36,504 nucleotides of DNA from Phoronis australis. Taxonomy: Eukaryota; Phoronida; Phoronidae. The stretch's first letter is position 1. Every line of letters begins with the position of its first letter. A program made the translations under genes and the position numbers. Below the pieces are notes generated by a model. The model did no database searches, had not been told where the DNA came from, and worked only from the letters and a program-made list of their open reading frames with translations. Of the stretch, positions 1 to 9,385 are shown one piece after another. The stretch covers positions 2,483-38,986 of the forward strand of contig NMRA01001217.1 of the NCBI GenBank assembly GCA_002633005.1. Direction: 5' to 3'.

Positions 1-2008
1 TATGTGGAGCGCTCCAGATGCCATACAGGGAGACCACATAAAATATATGTGCCGGTCGGCACTTACTTCGCGGCATCACGACCGCCAAAGCAGGGACAGA
101 CCGGCCTGCCAGCGCTCCGCCCTCGGCACCGCAGACCCCGCAAACTGCCGTGGACCGCCGTCTGGGGAGTTTTCACACTGAGGTACCCGGGACAGGACTA
201 GGGACTGTATCCTGGCCTGCCGATAGACCCCGCTGTATGCTTACCTTGGTTATTTTTTCAAAGCAACGTTTCTGAAACCGACACAATTGGCCAATAATCG
301 ACACATTTTCGCGGACCTAAAATTTTTTTCAGGAAGTTGACGCAAATGCCCAATTCATAGGCCTGAACCTACTGAGTACGCCGTTTTTTTCCTCAGTCCC
401 TACTCAGTGAATTTTCGATTTTCCGTCAATAGTGAAAGCGTGGGCACCGCCTATAGACCATATGTGCGATGTAGCACTGAAAAAAAGTGGGGGGCTATAG
501 CTCCCAGCTCGCCCTGAAGCGCCTCCCAGTGGTGGAAAGGCCGGTCCAATGACGTAGACCTACCGAAAAATTCGAGACCCTAGTTTTAGGTTGGGCCCGG
601 TGCGCGCATGCCATCATGATCCCTGCATGATGTATCGCACTGCAGAAGTGGTTGGTTCCGTACCTGTTAGCGCGCAAGCGCGGTAAAGGCAGATGATCGT
701 CACTTGGAAATGATGATCGACTGAGGGGGCTGGCGGGGGGCTATATAGTGCTGCGATGTTCAGTGTGATGAATGTGCGACTCGTTTTTTATTACAAAAGA
801 CAGTAAACGTGAAAATGACAACCCAAACGACAGCCATGCACGACTTTACTTTCATTAAAGTAGTTTTTAAGTCGCCAAGAAATGCTTAAACCCATTTTTT
901 CTTTCTGGCGCTATGTCTATCTTTGGCTACGTGCACGGATTAATCAGTATAAGCAGTGTGGACCAATCTAGAGTGTCTGTGCAGGAAACAAATGTTGTTG
1001 CGTCGTACAAAACGTGTTGGCTTGTACGCCAGCGATTCAAGCCGTGGACTTATGCGCAGCGTGCGCACGGACAAAGCCAGTGCAGATGAAAGAGAACAGC
1101 GACAGTCCTACTAATAGCTGAGTGTACCAGGTTGGCTCTGTTAAGCACTCGGGTGCCCCATGTTCAATATGTTCCTAGCCAGGTATTGCATTGAACTAGT
1201 AAACGGCTATAGATGCGAAATTGCATGTAGATAGCGATCTTTTTAATTCTATCAGAAGCCTCATACAGCCCCCCCCCGCCAATTTTTCGCTCCCCGCGTT
1301 ACGCCTTAAAATTAATTTTCAAACTCCAATAGAAATGATCTTGTTCTAGCTGAAGCGGGCAATTAAAAACAAAATTATTCCGGGGTGGCTAAAAAGGGTA
1401 CAGTGTATGTGGTAACGATAGTCCGCAGGGAGTCACCCTTATACTAGATGGAGTTTGCCTTGCCGATTTCTTACAGACAGTGCACTCAGCTCTTTCAATG
1501 TCTTATTACCTCAAGCACTCACTGGTTAACGACTATGGTCACTCATGCGCCTACTTCCCTACCTTAATTTGAGGTGTTTCGTAATAAGCGCTCACGGCTC
1601 TACTAAGCGTTCCCCCTCTATTTTGTATTAAACGCCCCACCCGTTCAGGTTTGCCTGCGCCCATCATTGCGCACTACAAACGGCCGCACGTGATGATTTG
1701 AAATTGATGTAGCCTATATCGTGAGTCACTCTCATTTTACACAAAAAATTCAGTTTAACAAAAACGTCTTTTCTCAAACTACAAACTGAAAACCAAACCC
1801 CGGCTTTGTTTTATATCTCCGAAAGAAAGTTAACACTCCAGTGACCGGACATCAGTCCTTGTCGTTTTGTGACTGACCTATTCCCCTACATGGTAGACTG
1901 AGGAGCAAACTCGAATTACTCGATGGAAATCCACACGGAGTCGGGAATTATTTCGAGACTTCTCATTTCATGGAAAACTAATTGTTGAGTATATCAGCAG
2001 CATCAGCC
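1..2008. other. Unassigned left flank
   Basis: No gene recognised. The first ~240 bases are GC-rich and hold a 65-codon plus-strand frame (4-201) rich in Arg and Pro with no family resemblance. The words ggggggctata(g/t) occur at about 490 and 736, hinting at a degenerate repeat. A C-rich run lies at ~1,268. The rest is AT-rich, with stops in all frames. Confidence 0.5.
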
Positions 2009-2850
2009 GATTTCATCAACGTGGTTTAAAGTTAAACCTGGTTGAAAGTGAACTTACACCAAGATAATCCACATTTCATAAAGATATGACTTTAGACTAT
2101 AGTGGTTTAGTAAATACACTAGTCTTAGATTTATGACATGGGCAAAACCTCTTGGAAATTTCGTCAAAATCCCAATTTGCCCCTATAAAAACAATATTTT
2201 TTTAACTAAAAACTTGAAAGTTGACATGTCTAAAACTCTCAACCACATGATACAACTTTGTAAAAACACACTTGTATGCGCAATTTAAACCCTAGGTTAC
2301 TTTTTATGCGCCAAATACTTGTATGTGGACGCATTATGCAGTCATCCACGTCCGTCCGTCCGCCGTACCCCGCTCTATCTCCACAATCCTTTGACTTATG
2401 TTCGTGAAATTTTGCACGTGTTCCTTTCATGGATTGGACGGCAGTGAGCGAACTCAGTTTCCGACGGAACCGACTACCGGTGTACCCTCTGGTGGCAACC
2501 AAAAGTTTGTATCTTCAAAGGTCCTCAACGGATTTTCATAAAACTTGGCATATAGGCATCTATTAGTGAAACGACACTATTCTCTCATTTTCGGATGGAT
2601 TCGAGGTATTATGCGCCGCCTAGTGGCCATTTCACTGTTTTCTAGTCTGTTTTTTTGGCGTCCACCCCTTTATCAACCTAACCATATACTGAGGAAGATT
2701 TTCAAATTGCATCTATTTTCTAACTATGAAGAGGGTGGCTGACGATTTTTCGACGACTTCAACTCATGTGGCACCTCTTAGCGGCAGTTTATTTTATATT
2801 CTGATTCCTTACAAGTTTTTCTCGATTGCATTACTCTGTTCGTCCTTCCA

Positions 2851-2965
2851 ATGCCAACAAAGTATTACTGCTGCGCTGTGGGCTGCAATGTGGGAAAGTT
2901 TGATAAACTGGACAGAAACCTGGAGATGGTGTGATGTGCAATTCTTTGCCTTCCGACATCAATAA
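2851..2965 (+). pseudogene. THAP-like zinc-finger start, unit A
   Basis: An ATG opens MPTKYYCCAVGCNVGKFDKL and stops after 27 codons. In another frame the following bases read VQFFAFRHQ. M-P-x-x-C-C-A-V-x-G-C-N followed by FF-x-F-P is the typical beginning of a THAP DNA-binding domain, which would make this a frameshifted remnant. The later Cys-x-x-His pair is not seen. It lies immediately upstream of the Penelope-like fragment. Confidence 0.4.
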
Positions 2966-3014
2966 GAGACACGAAAATATGCCTCATTTCCAAAACGAGG
3001 CCACGCGCTTTCTT

Positions 3015-3497
3015 ATCTTCAGGACAAAATTTGTTAAAGGTTTCTGTCTCCACGCCAAAAGTGAGTGCCCTGAGCGGTATAAGGTCGCCGTTGTGGTCAA
3101 CTTCCTAAAGAGGGCGTATTCGGTATCGTCCAACTAGCTATTGTGGTTCAATCAAGAGGCAGATCTTTTTAGACAAACACTGGTGAATAATGGGTATACC
3201 AATGCTTTTGTGGATTTCCATATTAAGCGATTTGGGTCCAGAATTAGCTATGAAGTAACTGCACGTTGGACCGGTGTCACCAAAAAGATATTTTACAAAA
3301 ATGTCATGTCTAATAATTACCTCCAGGACGAACACGCAATTAAGAAAATAATAAGGAACAATGTTAAAGTTTGTAAGCCTGATGATCACCTCGATGTTAT
3401 TATTTATTATCGGAATAGGAAGTCCTCCAACTTGGTCATGAAGAATAACATTTCTAAAGCGAAAGTCCGCCCCGTTGCACAGTGTAGTGTTGTTAAT
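3015..3497 (+). pseudogene. Penelope-like element fragment, unit A
   Basis: Conceptual pieces GFCLHAKSECPERYK, VVVNFLKRAYSVSS, NNGYTNAFVDFHIKR and KVCKPDDHLDVIIYYRNRKS form the C-terminal (thumb/linker) part of a Penelope-type reverse transcriptase. There is an in-frame TAG after YSVSSN and the fragment is cut at the duplication border, before the endonuclease. It is a dead copy. Confidence 0.8.
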
Positions 3498-3500
3498 CAT

Positions 3501-4997
3501 GATTTCATCAAGGTGGTTTAAAGTTAAACCTGGTTGAAAGTGAACTTACACCAAGATAATTCACATTTCATAAAGATATGACTTTTAGACTATAGGCTAG
3601 TGGTCTAGTAAATACTCTAGTCTTAGGTTTATGACATGGGCAGAACCTCTTGGAAATTTCGTCAAAATCCCAATTTGCCCCTATAAAAACAATATTTTTT
3701 TAACTAAAAACTTGAAAGTTGACATGTCTAAAACTCTCAACCACATGATACAACTTTGTAAAAACACACTTGTATGCGCAATTTAAACCCTAGGTTACTT
3801 TTTATGCGCCAAATACTTGTATGTGGACGCATTATGCAGTCATCCACGTCCGTCCGTCCGCCGTACCCCGCTCTATCTCCACAATCCTTTGACTTATGTT
3901 CGTGAAATTTTGCACGTGTTCCTTTCATGGATTGGACGGCAGTGAGCGAACTCAGTTTCCGACGGAACCGACTACCGGTGTACCCTCTGGTGGCAACCAA
4001 AAGTTTGTATCTTCAAAGGTCCTCAACGGATTTTCATAAAACTTGGCATATAGGCATCTATTAGTGAAACGACACTATTCTCTCATTTTCGGATGGATTC
4101 GAGGTATTATGCGCCGCCTAGTGGCCATTTCACTGTTTTCTAGTCTGTTTTTTCATTACGTCCACCCCCGGTTATCAACCTAACCATATACTGAGGAAGA
4201 TTTTCAAAATTTGCATCTATTTTCTAACTATGAAGAGGGTGGCTGACGATTTTTCGACGACTTCAACTCATGTGGCACCTCTTAGCGGCTGTTTATTTTG
4301 TATTCTGATTCCTTACAAGTTTTTCTCGATTGCATTACCCTGTTCGTCCTTCCAATGCCAACAAAGTATTACTGCTGCGCTGTGGGCTGCAATGTGGGAA
4401 AGTTTGATAAACTGGACAGAAACCTGGGGATGGTGTGATGTGCAATTCTTTGCCTTCCGACATCAATAAGAGACACGAAAATGTGCCCCATTTCCAAAAC
4501 GAGGCCACGCCCTTTCTTATCTTCAGGAAAGAATTTGTTAAAGGTTTCTGTCTCCACGCCAAAAGTGATTGCCCTGAGCGGTATAAGGTCGCCGTTGTGG
4601 TCAACTTCCTAAAGAGGGCGTATTCGGTATCGTCCAACTGGCTATTGTTCAATCAAGAGGTAGATCTTTTTAGACAAACACTGGTGAATAATGGGTATAC
4701 CAATGCTTTTGTGGATTTCCATATTAAGCGATTAATTGTGTCCAAAATTAGCTATGAAGTCCCTGCACGTCGGACCGGTGTCACCAAAAAGATATTTTAC
4801 AAAAGTGTCATGTCTCAATAATTACCTCCAGGACGAACACGCAATTAAGAAAATTATAAGGGACAATGTTAAAGTTTGTAAGCCTGATGATCACCTCGAT
4901 GTTATTATTTATAATCGGAATAGGAAGTCCTCCAACTTGGTCATGAAGAATAACATTTCTAAAGCGAAAGTCCGCCCCGTTGCACAGTGTAGTATTG
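3501..4997. repeat. Tandem duplication unit B
   Basis: Second unit, starting with the same gatttcatcaaggtgg-like sequence as 2009. It continues past the point where unit A stops, into the GIY-YIG region of the Penelope-like element, so unit B is the more complete copy. No N marks the junction at 3500/3501. Confidence 0.92.
4355..4469 (+). pseudogene. THAP-like zinc-finger start, unit B
   Basis: Duplicate of the unit A fragment with one visible change (EMV to GMV). Same early stop and same frameshifted VQFFAFRHQ continuation. Being broken in both units suggests the damage predates the tandem duplication. Confidence 0.4.
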
Positions 4998-5495
4998 TTT
5001 ATGAGTTTGTATGCCCTATGAACGAATGTCTTCGTTCAAACGTCAAACAATGTTACATTGGTCAAACGGTTTGCAGTCTTTCCCGTCGGTTATCCATGCA
5101 TCTTCAAAATGGCGCCATTCAAAATCATTTTCTGCAATGCCACGCACGTAAAATCACCCGTTAAGAAATTGTGGAAAACACATCCGCAATTCGCTACGTG
5201 GAGCAAGATGTGCTGCGTTTGAAAGTATTATAGTCCCTTTTAATTGCTTTTGAGAAGCCTGATTTGAATGAGCAGCAAACAGGGTTGCGCCGCACCGTTA
5301 CACTTGTTTGCGTGACTTTCCTGTTACCCCCTTTCATTAGTCATTCTTTGCAGTATTTCGCACCCGCCGTGTCTCACTGTGCAGTGTGTCGTCAGCTTAT
5401 ACTCTGTGGTGGCATTACTGCGTCATTTTATCTTCACTTGAGAATGAAACAAGTATGTTTCGAAATATCGTGTGTCTTTTAATTATGTTGCTAGG
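4520..5495 (+). pseudogene. Penelope-like retroelement 3' part with GIY-YIG endonuclease
   Basis: Penelope-like elements encode a reverse transcriptase joined to a GIY-YIG nuclease. Here the reverse-transcriptase tail (GFCLHAKSDCPERYK, FLKRAYSVSSNWLLF) is followed by the linker HLDVIIYNRNRKSSNLVMKN. Next comes a GIY-YIG core, CYIGQTVCSLSRRLSMHL with NGAIQNHF. Past an in-frame TAA the frame continues SAIRYVEQDVLRLKVL and, after a TAG, FEKPDLNEQQTGLRRT, the usual tail. A one-base insertion near 4,814 relative to unit A shifts the frame. The element lacks its 5' reverse-transcriptase core and is inactive. The 3' end near 5,495 is a guess. Confidence 0.82.
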
Positions 5496-5829
5496 TCAGT
5501 TACTGTATCTATGTTCAGTTGAGAGTAGAGTTTTGTTCCGAAAGTACGAACGTGACGGAATAAAGACTGTGAACAATGGAAAGTGTCGTGCATTTAACAA
5601 ATTCTGTATAACCGAAAACTTGCCCCTGAAGTACAGTCATCTTCAGGACAAAGGACATCCTAATCTGGGATGGCCCTATTATAAAAAGCGCATTGCTTAT
5701 CCTGTGCAAATTATTTTCAGTGCAAATACAACTGATTTTAAAAACATCCTACTTGAAAAGAAGCCTTTCGAGCAAACAGTGTGTCCTGATAATGCTTCAA
5801 ATTTGAAAATGGACTGGAATGAACCCTAA
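5455..5829 (+). CDS. Unrecognised small ORF with signal-like start
   Basis: A 124-codon frame from ATG 5455 to TAA 5829; the frame is open further up to an ATG at 5386. The first residues, MFRNIVCLLIMLLGQLLYLC, look like a signal peptide. The rest holds four Cys and segments such as HPNLGWPYYKKRIAYPVQ and TVCPDNASNLKMDWNEP. The ending CP-(x)n-W-x-x-P faintly recalls HYR-type domains, but this is weak. The first ~15 residues overlap the probable tail of the Penelope-like element, so the signal peptide may be accidental. The last 24 codons recur at 7321-7392 with a Trp to Cys change. Confidence 0.25.
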   Translation: MFRNIVCLLIMLLGQLLYLCSVESRVLFRKYERDGIKTVNNGKCRAFNKFCITENLPLKYSHLQDKGHPNLGWPYYKKRIAYPVQIIFSANTTDFKNILLEKKPFEQTVCPDNASNLKMDWNEP

Positions 5830-7319
5830 ATGTCATAGTAACTGTTACTAGACAGCAATTCTCTGCTTTAAGATCCACAAGATAAAAATACAGTCAAATG
5901 ATCGTCAGTCTTTTTGTTTCAAACACATACATCATTTTGTTCATAACTGTAATAATTACGTCATTAGAATCCACAATATATCATTTACAGTTTCATTCTG
6001 TATGCATTAGTGTGAGGAGACATTCGTAATTACTTTAGGCTTATTGTTATTCTTATTTAGTTGCAAATGTTCAGTTATTCTTATGCTAATGTCTTTGTTA
6101 CGTCTCAGTGCGCCTTTGTTACCTAGGCATGCGGGCGCGACTGTATGTGTTTGGCACTTCGCTAGCGACAGGCTTGGGAGAAGGGTGTTTCCTTCTTTTG
6201 CCTACATGAAATTGATCGTTATCATGTGTAACTGAACTGAACGTATGCCTGAGGAGGTGAAACAGCTGAGACTTGCTCTGTTACACAAGTAACGCCATAG
6301 ACACTATATGAGAAGGATACATGTAGTGTGGTCTTACTCTCTGACGACTTACATAGCACAATCTTAGTGCCCCCGGGCGGCGGAGCTAAGACAGTCATAT
6401 CAAACAATTTTACTGACCTACAGTTCATTAAGGAGAATATTAAACTGAATTAATGATGTTTGGCAATTTGGAAAATTTTTATATCATCTTAGCCTTCAAT
6501 TCTTCATTTACATACATCCTCATAAAAGATGCTTAAAAATTGCAGGTTGTCATTTTGATCTCAACACTGTAAACCCTATACCTAATTATCCTACTGTCCA
6601 ACACAACTGAATGACAGCCGAATCTAAAGAACCCAGGATTGCCCACAGACTTAAACTGCAAATTGGCCAATGATCACACCACTACACAAAGAACAGGTTC
6701 AACAGAATGAACCATTACAGCATTTTCCTGTTGCTCCCAACTCCTTGGATTCTATAACCCAACAACAAGTTGGGAAGTTTACCTCTGAAGCCAATACCAT
6801 ACACGACTGATTAACTCCATTCTGGCATTTATGGTAGGAGGGCCAGCTCTCTTTTGTTCAATAATTGCTCTAATCTCCAATAAGATCATATCTACCCTGA
6901 TAGGGCTGTGCTGTTAAAAATAAAAGTTAAGTCATAACATATTTGAACATAAACCAATAGCATTTTTGAAATCTTCGTCAAATGGTGATCATGTTTAGTT
7001 TTTGAATCGCCAAAATTGCCCAACTACAACCGAAGTTACGACAATCAGATTCTATTCTTTCCGAATACACCAATTCACTCTGAGTTTGACTGTGTTCACA
7101 CGAGGTCTGTAATCTGCCCGATAGATAAGTGGCCTGCTTGTTGTCATAACAGACAAAACTCTGTCATGAATGGACCAGGTGACCATATTGGTTTGGCTTA
7201 GGGACACTTGAAAATTTAAGCTCAAAGTATAGCTGGGCACAAAGAGATACTTTTTAATAGCTATTTTAAAGACAAGTTACTGGTATTTTTTTACTAAAAA
7301 CAGGTGAAATGTGTACCAA
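5758..7319. repeat. Left copy of 1.56-kb duplicated block at N junction
   Basis: Begins aagaagcctttcgagc and ends gaaatgtgtaccaa directly before the N at 7320. It matches 7321-8894 along its whole length with scattered substitutions and small indels. It holds the last 24 codons of the unknown ORF and otherwise noncoding AT-rich sequence. Confidence 0.95.
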
Positions 7320-7320
7320 N
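7320..7320. other. Single N at contig junction
   Basis: One ambiguous base lies exactly between two homologous blocks, consistent with contigs abutted without merging their overlap. Confidence 0.9.
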
Positions 7321-7392
7321 AAGAAGCCTTTCGAGCAAACAGTGTGTCCCGATAATGCTTCAAATTTGAAAATGGACTGTAATGAACCGTAA
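7321..7392 (+). pseudogene. Second copy of the end of the unknown ORF
   Basis: Last 24 codons of the 5455-5829 frame, including the stop, repeated after the N at 7320, with MDWNEP read as MDCNEP. The upstream part is missing because the contig begins here. It is probably the other allele. Confidence 0.5.
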
Positions 7393-8894
7393 ATGTCATA
7401 GTAACTGTTACTAGACAGCAATTCTCTGCTTTAAGACCCACAAGATAAAAATACAGTCAGTCAAATGATCATCAGTCTTTTCGTTTCAAACACATACATC
7501 ATTTTGTTCATAATTGTAATAATTACCTCATTAGAATCCACAATATATCATTTAGTTTCATTCTGTACGCATTAGTGTGACGAGACATTCGTAACTTTAT
7601 GCTTATTGTTATTCTTATTTAGTTGTAAATGTTCAGTTATTCTTATGCTAATGTCTTGTTGCGTCTCAGTGCACCTTTGCTACATAGGCATGCGGGCGCG
7701 ACTGTATGTGTCGGGCACTTTGCTATCGACAGGCTTAGGAGAAAGGTGTTTCCTTCCTTTGCCTACATGAAATTGATCGTTATCATGTGTAACTGAACTG
7801 AAGGTATGCCTGACGAGGTGAAATACACATTTTTGATGCTCAGCTGAGACTTGCTCTGTTACACAAATAACGCCATAGACACTATATGAGAAGGATACAT
7901 GTAGTGTGGTCTTACTCTCTGACGACTTACATAGCACAATCTTGGAGCCCCTGGGCGGAGCTAAGACAGTCATATCAAACAATTTTACTGACGTACAGTT
8001 CATTAAGGAGAATATTAAACTGAATTAATGATGTTTGGCAATTTCGAAAATTTTTATATCATCTTAGCCTTCAATTCTTCATTTACATACATCCTCATAA
8101 AATATGCTTAAAAATTACAGGTTGTCATTTTGATCCCAACTCTGTAAACCTTATACCTAATTATCCTACTGTCCAACACAACTGAATGACAGCCGGATCT
8201 AAAGAACCCAGGATTGCCCACAGACTTAAACTGCAAATTGGCCAATGATCACACCACTAAACAAAGAACAGGTTCATCAGAATGAACCTTTACAGCATTT
8301 TCCTGTTGCTCCCAACTCCTTGGATTCTATAACCCAACAACAAGTTGGGAAGTTTACCTCTGTAGCCAATACCATACACGACTGATTAACTCCATTCTGG
8401 CATTTATGGTAGGAGGTCCAGCTCTCTTCTGTTCAATAATTGCTCTAATCTCCAATAAGATCATATCTACCCTGATAGGGCTGTGCTGTTAAAAATAAAA
8501 GTTAAGTCATAACATATTTGAACATAAACCAATAGCATTTTTGAAATCTTCGTCAAATGGTGATCATGTTTAGTTTTTGAATCGCCAAAATTGCCCAACT
8601 ACAACCGAAGTTACGACAATCAGATTCTATTCTTTCCGAATACACCAATTCACTCTGAGTTTGACTGTGTTCACACGAGGTCTGTAATCTGCCCGATAGA
8701 TAAGTGGCCTGCTTGTTGTCATAACAGACAAAACTCTGTCATGAATGGACCAGGTGACCATATTGGTTTGGCTTAGGGACACTTGAAAATTTAAGCTCAA
8801 AGTATAGCTGGGCACAAAGAGATACTTTTTAATAGCTATTTTAAAGACAAGTTACTGGTATTTTTTTACTAAAAACAGGTGAAATGTGTACCAA
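7321..8894. repeat. Right copy of 1.57-kb duplicated block at N junction
   Basis: Starts immediately after the single N with the same bases as 5758 and runs colinearly to the point where the left copy stops. It includes a 17-base insertion near 7,828 relative to the left copy. Beyond 8,894 it continues into the PIK3R4 3' flank. Only one copy is expected in a haploid genome. Confidence 0.95.
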
Positions 8895-9180
8895 CAGATT
8901 TTCAGAGAAAGATGAACAAGAGCAGCATATGATGAATACAAAACTTAAAATATGTTCACCTTAGTTCATAACTTCACAGTGTAGGCAATGAAATCTAATA
9001 CAAATGAACTTCAAACACGGCCTATGTTTAAGAATTCAAGAAGTTGTAAAGTTCCATTTTTAAAAAAAGGAGCTTTGCCACCGTCTTAGCTGTGGCTAGA
9101 AGTGTGACCTTAGATGAAATGACCCATTGTGCAGAAGGTCGAGGAAGATCTCAATCACGCGCGTCAGTTGGGCATTTTTC
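8828..9180 (-). other. PIK3R4: Probable PIK3R4 3' UTR
   Basis: Downstream of the TGA no canonical AATAAA appears on the minus strand. The variant ATTAAA at 8833-8828 is the nearest candidate poly(A) signal, about 350 bases after the stop. The true end is not determined. Confidence 0.35.
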
Positions 9181-9385
9181 TCACTTCCACACCTTGACAA
9201 CTCCGTCCCTAGAGCTGGTCACTATAAAGCATTGTTCAGTTTGATACATGTTGATATCAGAGATTATATCGTGGTGCCCCTGGGGTGGGGCATCAGGGCC
9301 CCTGCGTGGAATGTCCTCCTGTCCACTTGGCTTCACCTTACTGTAGGTCTCTTGAATCACCTCAGTGCCATCAATGACCTTTGAC
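9181..9385 (-). CDS. PIK3R4: PIK3R4 visible exon 21: last exon with stop
   Basis: The exon is 205 nt from acceptor cattcag to the TGA at 9183-9181. It reads [20 protein letters not shown], then [20 protein letters not shown], and ends [11 protein letters not shown]. The terminal VKVWK before the stop matches the vertebrate C-terminus, so the gene ends here. Confidence 0.96.

Larger units (their letters stand above)
2009..3500. repeat. Tandem duplication unit A (repeat + Penelope-like fragment)
   Basis: About 1,492 bases that recur immediately downstream. The first ~600 bases are almost identical between units; the part from ~2,640 onward is more diverged. The unit contains a moderately repetitive noncoding stretch (with a CGTCCGTCCGTCC run at 2,348), a THAP-like start, and part of a Penelope-like reverse transcriptase tail. 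It ends before the GIY-YIG part. Confidence 0.92.

Noticed and set aside
2239-2502. 87-codon minus-strand frame, repeated at 3737-4000
   Set aside because: It is identical in the two tandem units only because the DNA was duplicated. Low-complexity CGTCCG sequence lies inside it and it shows no protein family features.
7016-7201. 61-codon plus-strand frame, repeated at 8591-8776
   Set aside because: The two copies are allelic-like duplicates, so their identity is not evidence of coding constraint. No recognisable domain.
7680-8003. 107-codon minus-strand frame related to 6222-6428
   Set aside because: The two copies diverge through an insertion that changes the C-terminal reading. No start context, domain or splice support.
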